Part shown: positions 1 to 9,560 of the stretch, piece by piece
Layout of the letters: each line of letters starts with the position of its first letter
Numbering within the stretch: position 1 is the first letter of the stretch
DNA from: Wocania ichthyoenteri Th78
GTDB taxonomy: Bacteria > Bacteroidota > Bacteroidia > Flavobacteriales > Flavobacteriaceae
Assembly: GCF_000789235.1 (NCBI RefSeq)
Contig: NZ_KN525716.1
Span: 3,330,100-3,394,099 of the forward strand
DNA length: 64,000 bases
Direction of reading: 5' to 3'
The notes under the pieces: model-generated
Databases searched by the model: none
Told to the model about the DNA's origin: nothing
The model's input: only the letters and a program-made list of their open reading frames with translations
Translations under genes and position numbers: made by a program

Positions 1-1
1 T

Positions 2-1543
2 GGCTTTAGTACGTTTGCAGGAACAAGGAATTCACCAACAGATTTAATTGAGACGCTTAATGCAGGTGCTGAAGCTGATGGTATTCCTTCAAGCTTTGAA
101 TCTGAGTACGTGATATCATCTGCTTTTGGTAGATTACTTTATGATTTTGATGATAGATATTTATTTCAGTTTAATTACAGATATGATGGTACTTCAAGAT
201 TGGGTAATAATAAATTCGACTTTTTTCCAGGTGTATCTTTTGGATGGAATGTTCATAACGAATCGTTCTTTGAAGAGTCTTCATTAAGCAACACTATTTC
301 CAGGTTAAAACCAAGATTAAGTTATGGTGTCGCTGGTAATATAGATGTATTAAGCAATTATGGCGTTTACGGGTCTTATGGTGAGCAAGGAGTTTACAAC
401 GGTCAAACAGGTTATGCAAATTCTTCTTTACCAACGTTAGATTTATCATGGGAAAAAGCAACCACATTTAATGCTGGTTTGGATATCTCATTTTTAGATA
501 ACAGGGTTTCAATCATAGCCGATGTTTATTCTAGAGATATTAAAGATAAATTAGCAAACCTTACATTACCTTTTTATACTGGTTTTAGTAGTATATTAAC
601 TAATAACGGAACCATTAGAAATAAAGGTTTTGATTTACAAGTAAACGCTGATATTATTAGAAATGATGATTTATCATGGAATGTGGGCGCTACGTTTACA
701 TCCTATAAAAACTATGTGCAGAAACTGCCTGAAAATGATAACGATTTAAACAGACAGGGCGGTACATTAATTTGGAACCCTGATACACAGCAAGAAGAAT
801 GGGTAGGTGGTTTCCAAGAAGGACAACGCTCTGGACACGATCTAGTTGTAGCTTTCGAGCAAGCAGGTATTTATGCTACACAAGCTGAAGCCGATGCAGA
901 TAACGCTATAACTGATAACTTTATGCCTGGAACTAGCCGTAACAAACGTTGGGCAGGAGATGTAAAATGGGTAGACCAAAATGGAGATGGTGTAATTGAT
1001 GGTTTAGATAGAAAAGTTATTGGGCGTACCACTCCAGATTTTGTTGGAGGTCTAACAACAAGTTTAAAATATAAAAACTTTAACCTATTTGTTAAAACAG
1101 ACTTTGCTACGGGGCATTTAGTTTGGAATCATATTAGAAACAAAGGCTATGGACAAACACAAGGTAATTTAGCACAACCAATAGAAGTGTTGGATTCTTG
1201 GACACCAACTAATACAGAGACAGATTGGCCACGTTTTGTTTTTGTTAACGGAGCAAAAAATGTATGGAGAGGTAATGAAGGTGCAAGTAGTTTACAAAAT
1301 TTTGCTAATAATAAATTCTGGGAAAAAGGAGATTACTTAGCATTGCGCGAAATAACTTTAAGTTATAATGTACCAACAGAACATTTTAACGATGTTATTA
1401 AAAGGTTAAACATATATATAACAGGTACTAACTTACATTATTTTAAGAGTATGAGTGGTGATACACCAGAAGTTGGTGGCGTGCAATATGGAGAATTTCC
1501 TGTTCCTAAAACATTTACAATAGGACTTAACGTAACATTTTAA
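2..1543 (+). CDS. SusC-type TonB-dependent outer-membrane receptor, C-terminal part
   Basis: This is the distal two thirds of a SusC/RagA-family TonB-dependent transporter. The reading frame is open from base 2, so the gene starts left of the window; the GTG at 110 is internal. About 513 residues of beta-barrel are visible, including the family-typical segments WVDQNGDGVIDGLDRK and GLTTSLKYKNFNLFV, and the chain ends in the aromatic residue expected of an outer-membrane barrel (LNVTF). The plug and any carboxypeptidase-like N-terminal domain are outside the window. It lies 12 bases before a SusD gene, and the downstream genes suggest that sialylated oligosaccharide is the cargo (inference). 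Confidence 0.95.
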   Translation, partial: GFSTFAGTRNSPTDLIETLNAGAEADGIPSSFESEYVISSAFGRLLYDFDDRYLFQFNYRYDGTSRLGNNKFDFFPGVSFGWNVHNESFFEESSLSNTISRLKPRLSYGVAGNIDVLSNYGVYGSYGEQGVYNGQTGYANSSLPTLDLSWEKATTFNAGLDISFLDNRVSIIADVYSRDIKDKLANLTLPFYTGFSSILTNNGTIRNKGFDLQVNADIIRNDDLSWNVGATFTSYKNYVQKLPENDNDLNRQGGTLIWNPDTQQEEWVGGFQEGQRSGHDLVVAFEQAGIYATQAEADADNAITDNFMPGTSRNKRWAGDVKWVDQNGDGVIDGLDRKVIGRTTPDFVGGLTTSLKYKNFNLFVKTDFATGHLVWNHIRNKGYGQTQGNLAQPIEVLDSWTPTNTETDWPRFVFVNGAKNVWRGNEGASSLQNFANNKFWEKGDYLALREITLSYNVPTEHFNDVIKRLNIYITGTNLHYFKSMSGDTPEVGGVQYGEFPVPKTFTIGLNVTF

Positions 1544-1555
1544 ATTTTAAAAAAA

Positions 1556-3064
1556 ATGAAGAAGTATATTTATATATTTATCGCTGTAATGACTTTTGGT
1601 GCTTGTGAAAGCGAACTTGAATTAACAAGCCCTAGTCAATTAACAGCAGCAGGTTTTTGGGATACTGAAGAAGGTGCAAAAACCGCACATACAGGATTGT
1701 ATGCAAACTTAAGATCATCAGCAGGAACGTTATGGTTATTAGGAGAGATTAGAAGTGATATTTGGGGAGGACGAACTTACGAATCACCTTCAAACGAATC
1801 ATTAATCGAATCTAATATTACAATTGCTACAGCACCTTTTGGTGGTTGGGCAGGATTGTACACTAGAATTCATAGAATAAATGACTTTTTGGTAAATGTA
1901 CCAAATGTAGCATTTAACGATGAATCAGAAAAAAGTCATTTATTGGGACAAGCTTATGGATTAAGAGCTTTATACTATTACACCTTACTTAAAACTTGGG
2001 GCGATGTACCAATTATTTTAGAACCATTTACGGATGTAGATCCAGCTGGTTTAAGTAGAGCAAGATCGTCTCAAACTGAGGTAATGGCGCAAATTAAATC
2101 TGATTTAGCAGCATCTTTAAGTGCTTTCGGATCTGATGATAGCTATTGGGAAGGTAGTAAAGTATTTTGGTCTAAGGCTGCAACTTTAGCACTTAAAGGA
2201 GATGTGTTTATTTGGTCTGGAAACTTATTAGGTGGTGGAAGTGCAGATTTTACTGAAGCCAAAACAGCTTTACAGCAAATAGCATCTTTAGGTGTGAGTT
2301 TAGAACCTAGTATTGATAACCTGTGGGGTGTTGGAAATGAAGGTAACAATGAGTTTATTTTTGCATACCAATATAAGCAAGACGAAGCAGAGAACTTTTA
2401 TAATAGCTTAACAGGAAGAAGTACAGAAATAAACCCTCAGTTTGATAGCATGGGGAATTCTATGAGTAGTTTTATTATTGCTGGTGCTAACAGATATGGT
2501 CAGTCTGAGAAAACGATTTTATTATTAGATGATAATGATGATGCACGTAAAGAAGCTACCTTTATTAGACTCTATACAGATGATAATGGTGGAGCTGGTT
2601 ATCCTACATATAGCGAACCTACATACTTTGGTTCTATATTTAATAAATTTTTAGGACAAGTAAACGGAAGTGAACGTATTTTTGAAAACGATGTACCATT
2701 ATACAGGTATGCAGATGTTGTTTTACTTTTAGCTGAAGCAAAAAATTTATTAGGAGAAGATCCATCGGGGGAGATTAATCAAATCCGAGCTAGAGCATAC
2801 GGTGCAAATTATGTGCCTGCAATACACGATTATGTTAACAGTACACCAACAGATAATGCCAATGCTATTTTAGACGAGCGTTATAAAGAGTTTATTGGAG
2901 AAGGTAAACGTTGGTGGGATTTAAGAAGGGCAGGAGATAGCTTTGTAATAAATAATGTAAGTTTTTTATCATCAGGAGATGAATATAAATTATTACTTCC
3001 GATCACTGAAGATATGATAGGTCGAAACCCTTTATTAGATCAAACCTTTGGTTATACAAATTAA
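1556..3064 (+). CDS. SusD/RagB-family surface glycan-binding lipoprotein
   Basis: 502 residues. It is the lid/binding partner of the preceding SusC. The N-terminus is a lipoprotein signal with lipobox FGAC (Cys17) followed by acidic residues, typical of surface-exported Bacteroidota lipoproteins. SusD hallmarks are visible: the region AYGLRALYYYTLLKTWGDVPII, the late motif YADVVLLLAEAKN, and near the C-terminus ERYKEFIGEGKRWWDLRR with the final LLLPI segment. A 13-bp perfect terminator hairpin follows, so susCD probably forms its own transcript end. Binding of sialylated glycans is inferred from the neighbours. Confidence 0.95.
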   Translation: MKKYIYIFIAVMTFGACESELELTSPSQLTAAGFWDTEEGAKTAHTGLYANLRSSAGTLWLLGEIRSDIWGGRTYESPSNESLIESNITIATAPFGGWAGLYTRIHRINDFLVNVPNVAFNDESEKSHLLGQAYGLRALYYYTLLKTWGDVPIILEPFTDVDPAGLSRARSSQTEVMAQIKSDLAASLSAFGSDDSYWEGSKVFWSKAATLALKGDVFIWSGNLLGGGSADFTEAKTALQQIASLGVSLEPSIDNLWGVGNEGNNEFIFAYQYKQDEAENFYNSLTGRSTEINPQFDSMGNSMSSFIIAGANRYGQSEKTILLLDDNDDARKEATFIRLYTDDNGGAGYPTYSEPTYFGSIFNKFLGQVNGSERIFENDVPLYRYADVVLLLAEAKNLLGEDPSGEINQIRARAYGANYVPAIHDYVNSTPTDNANAILDERYKEFIGEGKRWWDLRRAGDSFVINNVSFLSSGDEYKLLLPITEDMIGRNPLLDQTFGYTN

Positions 3065-3100
3065 TCATTATATAGTTTCATTAGTTAGTTTGAGTTAGTC

Positions 3101-3143
3101 AAAAAAGAGAGTTTTAGTTAAAAACTTCAACTCTCTTTTTTAT
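3101..3143 (+). terminator. Rho-independent terminator after susD
   Basis: A perfect 13-bp inverted repeat (3101-3113 against 3129-3141; AAAAAAGAGAGTT and its complement) has a 15-base loop and runs into T residues. It lies 36 bases after the SusD stop. Confidence 0.85.
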
Positions 3144-3201
3144 TTTTTAAAAGCTTAAAACTAACAAAACACAAGAAAATTATTAAGTTCGCTTTATGAA
3201 A

Positions 3202-3247
3202 CTTCCATAGCGAGAATTCGATTCCCAGGGATATGATTATATGGAAG
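3202..3247 (+). promoter_or_regulatory. Possible leader hairpin before the sialate lyase gene
   Basis: Arms CTTCCATA (3202-3209) and TATGGAAG (3240-3247) are exact complements, and the loop carries a second small palindrome TCCC-A-GGGA (3223-3231). The structure ends 36 bases before the lyase ATG. It could be a 5' leader structure or a protein-binding site; no function is established. Confidence 0.25.
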
Positions 3248-3283
3248 CTACATGTGACCATTGAATAGCAATAATTATAACAC

Positions 3284-4195
3284 ATGAAATTAAAAAATTT
3301 AATAGCTGCAGCTTATGCACCTATGTATAACGATGGATCGTTAAATACTGTTAAGATTAAAGATTACAGTCGGTTTTTAATCCATAATAAAGTTTCAGGA
3401 GTATTTATGAATGGCTCTACTGGAGATTTTACTTCATTATCTACTGCAGAGCGTAAAGAGATAACTTTAGCTTGGTATCAAAATAAATCAGAAGATTTGT
3501 ATTTAATTGATCATGTTGGGCATACAAATTTAAACGAAGCAAAAGAATTAGCAGCTTATGCTGCCGATAAAGTAGATGCTATTTCAGTATTAGCGCCATA
3601 TTATTTTAAGCTAAATACTATTGAAAAATTAGTGCAATATTGTAAAGAAATTGCTGCTTGTGCTCCAAAACTTCCTTTTTATTATTATCATATCCCTGTA
3701 TTATCTGGAGCTAACTTTAATATGAACGAGTTTTTAAAGAAAGCAGAAAATGAAATACCAAATTTAGCAGGAATAAAATTTACAAATAACAATTTAATTG
3801 ATTACCAACATAGTAAAAAAGTAGCAGATGGAAAGTTTAATATGCTTTTTGGATATGACGAATTGTTTATAAATAGTTTGCCAATGGGAGCAACAAGTTG
3901 GGTTGGTAGTACTTACAATCACTTAGCACCGTTATATTACAAAATAAAAGATCTTTTTGAAAAAGGAAAAATGATTGAGGCGACAGAATTACAAACCAAA
4001 GCTATTAGATTTGTTGAAATTTTAGATAGTAAAGGCGGATTTAATGGTGTGGGTAAAGGGTTTATGAGAGTGTTAGGTATAGATTGCGGACCAAGTAGAT
4101 TTCCGCATACTACATTAACAGTTGCTAATTATAAAATAATTAAAGAAGAGCTAGATGCTATAGGTTTAGCAGACATGTTTAGCAAAAATATTTAG
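3284..4195 (+). CDS. nanA: N-acetylneuraminate lyase
   Basis: 303 residues, the normal length for the DapA/NanA class I aldolase family. It would cleave N-acetylneuraminate to ManNAc and pyruvate in the cytoplasm. The substrate carboxylate-binding loop is GSTGD at 44-48 (family GSTGE). The catalytic tyrosine is probably Tyr135 in YYYHIP, and the Schiff-base lysine is Lys165 in AGIKFTN. The spacing Tyr-29-Lys agrees with NanA, and the sialidase and epimerase nearby support sialic acid rather than dihydrodipicolinate chemistry. It has no signal peptide. It faces the GntR gene convergently, with a shared terminator between them. Confidence 0.93.
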   Translation: MKLKNLIAAAYAPMYNDGSLNTVKIKDYSRFLIHNKVSGVFMNGSTGDFTSLSTAERKEITLAWYQNKSEDLYLIDHVGHTNLNEAKELAAYAADKVDAISVLAPYYFKLNTIEKLVQYCKEIAACAPKLPFYYYHIPVLSGANFNMNEFLKKAENEIPNLAGIKFTNNNLIDYQHSKKVADGKFNMLFGYDELFINSLPMGATSWVGSTYNHLAPLYYKIKDLFEKGKMIEATELQTKAIRFVEILDSKGGFNGVGKGFMRVLGIDCGPSRFPHTTLTVANYKIIKEELDAIGLADMFSKNI

Positions 4196-4225
4196 TAAAT
4201 TAGATTTAGATAGATGTCTAATTTT

Positions 4226-4266
4226 AAAAAGCCAGCTTTAAAACAATTTAAAGTTGGCTTTTTTAT
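4226..4266. terminator. Bidirectional terminator between nanA and the gntR-type gene
   Basis: The stem AAGCCAGCTTTAAA (4229-4242) pairs with 4247-4260, with one G-U pair and a 4-base loop. It is flanked by A residues on the left and T residues on the right, so it can stop transcripts from both directions between two convergent genes. Confidence 0.85.
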
Positions 4267-4297
4267 ACTTTGTGATGAAATGAAGGTAAAAAAAGAA

Positions 4298-5023
4298 CTA
4301 AGATTTAACCATATCTAATATTCTCTCAAAGTGCGGTTCAAGATGATTTCTCATCGCTTCTCTAAAAGTTTCAGCATTACCATTCTTTAATATATTTAAT
4401 AAGTCTCTGTGCGTTACAAATATACCTTTTGAATATTTATAGTCTTTTGCACCTTTAGGCATATTATCGTGTACATAATTAAATACTGGTAATAATAAAT
4501 CTTGAAACCTTTGTAATGTTGTATTGTTAGACATCTGGTAGAGTTTTCCATGAAAGGTAATTTCATGCTCCAAACTAAAAAAACTAGTATGTATGTTATC
4601 CTTTTCTTGTTTGGCTACAATTTTATCCAACTCTTCAAAGTCCTCTTTAGTCTTTCTAGCAAACAACAGATCGGCCATTCCCATTTCTAAAATCAATCGA
4701 AGCTCAAAAATATCAGTTAAAGCTTCTTCTCCTAATAAATTATACTCAATTGCTTTTTCAAAATTCTGAATAATATCGGGTTGAGTTAGCACCATGCCAC
4801 TACGTTTTTTAGACTGAATTACGCCAATGGTTCTCAACCTTAAAAGAGCTTCTCTTATAACAGTGCGGCTAACCCCAAGTGCTTCAGCAAATTCTAATTC
4901 TTTAGGTATAGAATCGCCAATTTTTAAATTATTTTCTTTAAAATATTCTTTTAATCTAAGCTCTACTTTATCCACTAACGATAAGTTTTCAAGTGGAGCG
5001 ATTTTGGTAAGTTTGGTTTTCAT
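4298..5023 (-). CDS. GntR-family (FadR/FCD subfamily) transcriptional regulator, likely controls sialic acid genes
   Basis: 241 residues. The N-terminal winged helix (about 15-85) has the GntR signature KIGDSIPKELEFAEALGVSRTVIREALLRLRTIGVIQSKKRSG. The C-terminal half (about 100-235) is an alpha-helical FCD ligand domain with family segments FELRLILEMGMADLL, HEITFHGKLYQMSNN and HRDLLNILKNGNAETFREAMRNHL, including the usual metal-binding histidines. E. coli NanR is from the same subfamily and senses sialic acid; by analogy this protein probably responds to a sialic acid intermediate. It is divergent from the epimerase operon, and the shared 126-base gap contains a palindrome repeated before the transporter gene. 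Confidence 0.9.
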   Translation of the reverse strand: MKTKLTKIAPLENLSLVDKVELRLKEYFKENNLKIGDSIPKELEFAEALGVSRTVIREALLRLRTIGVIQSKKRSGMVLTQPDIIQNFEKAIEYNLLGEEALTDIFELRLILEMGMADLLFARKTKEDFEELDKIVAKQEKDNIHTSFFSLEHEITFHGKLYQMSNNTTLQRFQDLLLPVFNYVHDNMPKGAKDYKYSKGIFVTHRDLLNILKNGNAETFREAMRNHLEPHFERILDMVKS

Positions 5024-5067
5024 TTAATTTTTTCGTTAAAAATATGAAATACAAATACAATATTTCT

Positions 5068-5075
5068 TATTTTTG
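5068..5075 (+). promoter_or_regulatory. Bacteroidota-type minus-7 promoter element for the epimerase operon
   Basis: TATTTTTG matches the TAnnTTTG minus-7 consensus of Bacteroidota sigma-ABfr. It lies 75 bases before the epimerase ATG. A clear minus-33 TTG was not found. The following operator-like palindrome begins on its last two bases, so binding there would block the start site. Confidence 0.45.
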
Positions 5076-5089
5076 TATTATGTCATACA
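5074..5089. promoter_or_regulatory. Candidate GntR operator, copy 1 (TGTAT-N6-ATACA)
   Basis: A perfect palindrome, TGTAT (5074-5078), six bases, ATACA (5085-5089), sits in the divergent gap between the gntR-type gene and the epimerase operon and overlaps a minus-7 promoter match. The same arms with the same six-base spacing recur at 16384-16399 before the mutarotase-transporter gene. GntR/FCD proteins bind such short palindromes, so this is the best operator candidate. Confidence 0.55.
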
Positions 5090-5149
5090 TATAAAAATAC
5101 GGTATTATAATTAAAAATAAAAGGCTAATATAAAAAATCTTATTCGGAT

Positions 5150-6313
5150 ATGAATTTTTCTACATTATATAAAAATACTTTACTAGATGATATTATTCCA
5201 TTTTGGGAGAAGTATTCAATCGATAACGAAAATGGAGGGTATTTTACATGCATAAATACTAACGGAAATGTTTATGATACCGATAAATTTATTTGGCTCC
5301 AAGGCCGGCAGGTGTGGACGTTTTCGATGCTATACAACAAAATAGAAAAAAACGAGAAATGGCTGGCCATTGCTAAAAACGGCATCGATTTTTTGCGTAA
5401 ATACGGCATGAATGAAAAAGGCGATTTTTATTTTTCTGTTACAAAAGAGGGCAAACCTTTGGTGCAGGCCTATAATATTTTTTCCGATTGTTTTGCAGCC
5501 ATGGCATTTAGCCAATACGCCATTGCATCGGGTGACGAAGAGGTAAAGGAATTGGCTAAAAAAACGTATTTTAATATTCTTGGTAGAATTGATAATCCGA
5601 AAGGGAAATACGAAAAAAACACAGACACCAGGCCATTAATGGGATTTTCGTTGCCCATGATATTGTCTAATTTGGTGTTGGAGTTGGAAGCTGTTTTAGA
5701 TGCAGACGAAGTTGAAAAAACAATAGATTACAGCATCAATCAAGTTATGGAGGTGTTTTTGGACAAAAAATCAGGTTTGATTTTCGAAAACGTTTTACCT
5801 AACGGCGAGCATCATGATAGTTTTAATGGGCGTTTGTTAAATCCGGGTCACGGTATTGAAGCCATGTGGTTTATGATTGATATTGGCGTACGAAAAAATG
5901 ATAAAGCCCTTATCCATAAAGCAACACAAACCATTCTAAACATTTTAGAATATAGTTGGGATAAAAAGTACGGCGGAATTTACTATTTTATGGATTCAAA
6001 AGGGCATCCGCCACAACAATTGGAATGGGATCAAAAACTATGGTGGGTCCATTTAGAAACCTTGGTGGCATTAGCAAAAGCTTACGAGCATACCCAAAAC
6101 CCTGATGTTTTAAAATGGTACCATAAAGTACATGACTATGCTTGGTCTCATTTTTCAGACCCTGAAAACGGCGAATGGTTTGGGTATTTAAACCGCCAAG
6201 GTGAAGTACTTTTAGATCTAAAAGGAGGCAAGTGGAAAGGCTGTTTTCATGTGCCGAGAGCCATGTACCAATGTTGGAAAGCTTTTGAAAACATTGAAGC
6301 TAAAAAACAATAA
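5150..6313 (+). CDS. N-acylglucosamine 2-epimerase (ManNAc to GlcNAc)
   Basis: 387 residues, full length for the AGE/renin-binding-protein family, an (alpha/alpha)6 barrel. It interconverts ManNAc and GlcNAc, the step after the lyase in the Bacteroides-type sialate pathway, which uses a ManNAc 2-epimerase instead of ManNAc kinase. Visible family residues are Arg53 (LQGRQVW), His234 in [10 protein letters not shown] and His367 in [12 protein letters not shown], the two histidines proposed for proton transfer. No signal peptide, so cytoplasmic. It is the first gene of a tight operon running to 13034. Its codon use looks richer in G and C than susCD and nanA. Confidence 0.9.
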   Translation: MNFSTLYKNTLLDDIIPFWEKYSIDNENGGYFTCINTNGNVYDTDKFIWLQGRQVWTFSMLYNKIEKNEKWLAIAKNGIDFLRKYGMNEKGDFYFSVTKEGKPLVQAYNIFSDCFAAMAFSQYAIASGDEEVKELAKKTYFNILGRIDNPKGKYEKNTDTRPLMGFSLPMILSNLVLELEAVLDADEVEKTIDYSINQVMEVFLDKKSGLIFENVLPNGEHHDSFNGRLLNPGHGIEAMWFMIDIGVRKNDKALIHKATQTILNILEYSWDKKYGGIYYFMDSKGHPPQQLEWDQKLWWVHLETLVALAKAYEHTQNPDVLKWYHKVHDYAWSHFSDPENGEWFGYLNRQGEVLLDLKGGKWKGCFHVPRAMYQCWKAFENIEAKKQ

Positions 6314-6335
6314 TAAAATCTAAAATATTAAAAAG

Positions 6336-7472
6336 ATGATAAGAAGTACTGTTTTGTTAATGATGATTGTATTACTCAGCTCGTGCAAGGGAAAAGTTAA
6401 TACAGAAAAAAAGGAAAATACCGAAGCTGTAAAGGAAACTCTAGAATTTGTAGCTTTATTTAATTCAGGTATGGAAGAAGGGGTTGCTTGTTACAGAATT
6501 CCAGCAATCGTTACAGCACCAAATGGCGATTTAATAACGGCTATCGATCAACGTGTTCCGGGTTGCGGCGATTTAAAATGGAGTAAGGATATCAATATTA
6601 TTATACGCCGAAGTAGCGATAATGGCAAAACCTGGACACCCATTGAAATGGTAATTGATTTCCCTGAAGGCAAGTCGGCTTCAGACCCATCAATGATTGT
6701 CGATAAAGTTACAGGCGATATTTTTATGTTTTATAATTACATGAATTTAGATGCCGAAAAAGACATTTACTATTTACATGTTATGAAAAGTTCGGATAAC
6801 GGAAAAACTTGGAGCAAACCCGAAGATATTACCTCGCAAATTGCAAAACTCGAATGGCATAAGGATTTTAAATTCATAACCTCGGGTCGTGGTATTCAAA
6901 CACGCTCAGGAAAATTATTGCATACCATGGTAAATTTAAATAGCGGATTGCATGTGTTTGGTAGCGACGATCATGGTAAAACATGGTATTTTATTGATAC
7001 GCCAATTCAGCCGGCAGACGAATCTAAAATTATTGAACTTGCCGATGGTACTTTAATGATTAACGCAAGAGTAAACGGCAAGGGCATGCGTTACGTACAT
7101 ACCTCGAAAGACGAAGGAAAAACTTGGAAAACAAATCCAGTTCCAGAATTAATCGATCCTGGTTGTAATGCCAGTATCATTCGCTATACTTCAAAAGCAG
7201 ATGGTTATGATAAGGATAGAATCCTTTTTTCCAATGCGCAATCTGAAAAAGGACGCGTAAACATGTCAGTTCGTATTAGTTATGATGAAGGAAAAACGTG
7301 GAGCGAAGGAAAAACAGTATATTCAGGGTCATCGGCATATTCATCATTAACCATTTTAGAAAATGGAGATATTGGATTGTTTTTTGAAAAGGATGAATAC
7401 AAAAATAATGAGTTCTTAAGCTTTTCATTAGATTGGTTAACCGATGGAAAAGACACCTACAAGAAACCATAA
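6336..7472 (+). CDS. GH33 exo-alpha-sialidase, lipoprotein
   Basis: 378 residues. It releases terminal sialic acid from glycans outside the cytoplasm. A lipoprotein signal ends at Cys17 (LLSSC). The sialidase RIP motif is YRIP with Arg54. Five Asp boxes of the form S-x-D-x-G-K-T-W are at about 93-100, 152-159, 210-217, 257-264 and 315-322. Glu234 (ELADGTL), Arg245 and Arg313 fit the catalytic glutamate and the arginine triad, and Tyr335 (SAYSSL) fits the catalytic tyrosine. Asp85 may be the acid/base. It sits 22 bases after the epimerase gene and 11 before the esterase gene. Confidence 0.93.
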   Translation: MIRSTVLLMMIVLLSSCKGKVNTEKKENTEAVKETLEFVALFNSGMEEGVACYRIPAIVTAPNGDLITAIDQRVPGCGDLKWSKDINIIIRRSSDNGKTWTPIEMVIDFPEGKSASDPSMIVDKVTGDIFMFYNYMNLDAEKDIYYLHVMKSSDNGKTWSKPEDITSQIAKLEWHKDFKFITSGRGIQTRSGKLLHTMVNLNSGLHVFGSDDHGKTWYFIDTPIQPADESKIIELADGTLMINARVNGKGMRYVHTSKDEGKTWKTNPVPELIDPGCNASIIRYTSKADGYDKDRILFSNAQSEKGRVNMSVRISYDEGKTWSEGKTVYSGSSAYSSLTILENGDIGLFFEKDEYKNNEFLSFSLDWLTDGKDTYKKP

Positions 7473-7483
7473 TGCTTTAATAA

Positions 7484-9556
7484 ATGTCTATAAAGTTTAT
7501 TTGTTTTATTGCATTCTCACTTACATTGATTTTGCCAACACAAGCTCAAAAAATTAAAGTAGCTTGTGTTGGCAATTCGGTTACTTATGGAGCGGGTATT
7601 AAAGATAGGGCTGTAAACTCCTATCCCGCGCAGTTGAAAAAATTATTGGGTAATAACTACCAAGTGGCTAATTTTGGGTATTCCGGGGCGACCATGCTGA
7701 AGAACGGACATAAACCCTATTGGACAAAAAACGAGTTTAAGCAATCCCTAGATTTTGCCCCAAACATGGTTGTTGTCCATTTAGGATTAAACGACCAAGG
7801 CAACAATAACTGGCCAAAACACAAAGATGAATTTATAGCCGATTACTTGGAAATGATTGCGGTTTACAAAAAACTGCCATCAAAACCCAAAGTGCTTATT
7901 TGTAAAATGACACCCACTTTTTCGGGACATCATTGGTTTGAAGAAGGCATGCGTGAAAATTTTAAAGACATTCAAAATAAAATTGAAACCATTGCTAAAA
8001 CGGCTAATGTCCAGCTTATAAACCTGCACGAACCGCTGTATCGTTTTCCGGAGTATTTTCCGGATAATTTACATCCAACGGAATCTGGCACTACCGTTAT
8101 CGCTCAAAAGGTTTATGGCGCCATTACAGGTGATTTTGGTGGTTTAAAACTACCAAAATTTTATGGCGAAAACATGGTCTTTCAGCGTAACGAATCCATT
8201 GTTATTTCTGGAACAGCGAATGCGAATGACGAGGTTTTGGTAAATTTAAATGGAGAAAAATCTAAAGTAAAAGTTTCAACAATTGGCGAATGGCAAGTGA
8301 CACTTCCCGCTATGAAAGCTGGTGGACCTTTTGCCTTTGAAATCCAATCGCAACAATCCGAAAACATAAAGTTCAAAAAAGTATACATTGGCGAGGTTTG
8401 GTTGGCATCGGGACAATCTAACATGGACTGGAGAGTAAACCAATCTAAACACGCCAAAACAGTTTTAAAAGACTCGCTAAGTCCCAATGTTTTTGTGTTT
8501 TCAATGGATCCAAAGGTTTTAAACGGTCGTGTTTTTACTAAAGAAGAATTGGCCCTTTGCAACACAAACGATTATTTTAGGTATTCAGGATGGAGCAATA
8601 CTAAAGATGATATTTTAGAAAACTTTTCGGCCGTGGCTTATGTCTATGCCTATAATCTTCAAAAAGAATTAAATGTGCCTATTGGTGTTATTTGCAATGC
8701 CATTGGAGGTTCGCCAATGCAAAGTTGGATAAGTAGGGAACGCATGGAGCAAACGCACAAAACCATAAGTATGTTAAATGATTCGTGGCAAAATCCGTTG
8801 ACGGACTCTTGGGTTGCTCAACGAAAATCCGAGAATTTTGGATTCAATAAAAACTTAAACGCAAGGCATCCGTACGATCCTACTTTTTTATTTGATTCAG
8901 GAATTTTACCGCTCACAAACTTCAATTTTAAAGGTGTTATTTGGTATCAAGGCGAATCAAATGCAGAACGTGTCGATTTGCACGAGCGATTATTTAAAAT
9001 GTTAATTAACGATTGGCGTATTCATTTTAAAAAGCCCGAACTTCCTTTTTATTATGTGCAATTAAGTAGCATTAATCGCCCAAATTGGGGCGTGTTTAGA
9101 GATTCGCAACGTAAATTGCTGGCTATTGAAAATACAGGAATGGCAGTGTCTTCCGATGTTGGTCATGAAACAGATGTGCATCCAACTCAAAAGTGGATTG
9201 TTGGCGAACGATTGGCCAAAGTGGCATTGGCAAAATCTTATAATAAATCGATGGCCTTTTCCGGACCTTTACTAGATTATGTTAATGTAATTGGCAATAC
9301 ATTGGAAGTCCATTTTAAACATGGCGAAGGTTTAAAAACTGTTGATGGTACTGCCGTAAAAGACATAGAAATAGCTGGGGTCGATAAAATTTTTGTAAAA
9401 GCAAATACAGATATTAAAGGCAGCACACTGATTGTTTGGTCCGAAAACATTAAAAATCCACGATATGTAAGGTATGGCTATGCGTCCTTTACCAACGGTA
9501 ACCTTATTAATAAAAGCAATTTACCAGCATCCACTTTTTCAAATTTAAACGAATGA
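7484..9556 (+). CDS. Two-domain sialate O-acetylesterase (SGNH + SASA domains)
   Basis: 690 residues with a cleavable signal peptide ending near TQAQ (22). The N-terminal half (about 25-215) is an SGNH hydrolase: GNSVT with Ser32, GLND (101-104), and DNLHP with Asp194/His197. The C-terminal half is a sialate O-acetylesterase (SASA) domain: GQSNMDW with Ser312, WYQGESN at 487-493, and DVHPTQK with His566. This architecture matches bacterial sialate esterases from oral and gut Bacteroidetes that remove 9-O-acetyl groups, which otherwise block sialidase and lyase. Each domain retains its catalytic residues. It lies between sialidase and hexosaminidase genes. Confidence 0.88.
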   Translation: MSIKFICFIAFSLTLILPTQAQKIKVACVGNSVTYGAGIKDRAVNSYPAQLKKLLGNNYQVANFGYSGATMLKNGHKPYWTKNEFKQSLDFAPNMVVVHLGLNDQGNNNWPKHKDEFIADYLEMIAVYKKLPSKPKVLICKMTPTFSGHHWFEEGMRENFKDIQNKIETIAKTANVQLINLHEPLYRFPEYFPDNLHPTESGTTVIAQKVYGAITGDFGGLKLPKFYGENMVFQRNESIVISGTANANDEVLVNLNGEKSKVKVSTIGEWQVTLPAMKAGGPFAFEIQSQQSENIKFKKVYIGEVWLASGQSNMDWRVNQSKHAKTVLKDSLSPNVFVFSMDPKVLNGRVFTKEELALCNTNDYFRYSGWSNTKDDILENFSAVAYVYAYNLQKELNVPIGVICNAIGGSPMQSWISRERMEQTHKTISMLNDSWQNPLTDSWVAQRKSENFGFNKNLNARHPYDPTFLFDSGILPLTNFNFKGVIWYQGESNAERVDLHERLFKMLINDWRIHFKKPELPFYYVQLSSINRPNWGVFRDSQRKLLAIENTGMAVSSDVGHETDVHPTQKWIVGERLAKVALAKSYNKSMAFSGPLLDYVNVIGNTLEVHFKHGEGLKTVDGTAVKDIEIAGVDKIFVKANTDIKGSTLIVWSENIKNPRYVRYGYASFTNGNLINKSNLPASTFSNLNE

Positions 9557-9560
9557 AATC

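Noticed and set aside
110-1543. Separate gene starting at GTG 110
   Set aside because: The frame is open to base 2 and the upstream residues continue the SusC barrel, so this is an internal codon.
3217-3226. TTCGATTCCC, identical to a common tRNA T-loop segment, before nanA
   Set aside because: The flanking bases do not form a T-stem, and no acceptor, D or anticodon arms are present; treated as chance.
8182-8565. 127-residue minus-strand frame inside the esterase gene
   Set aside because: It lies within the linker and SASA domain coding region and has no recognisable motif; a shadow frame.
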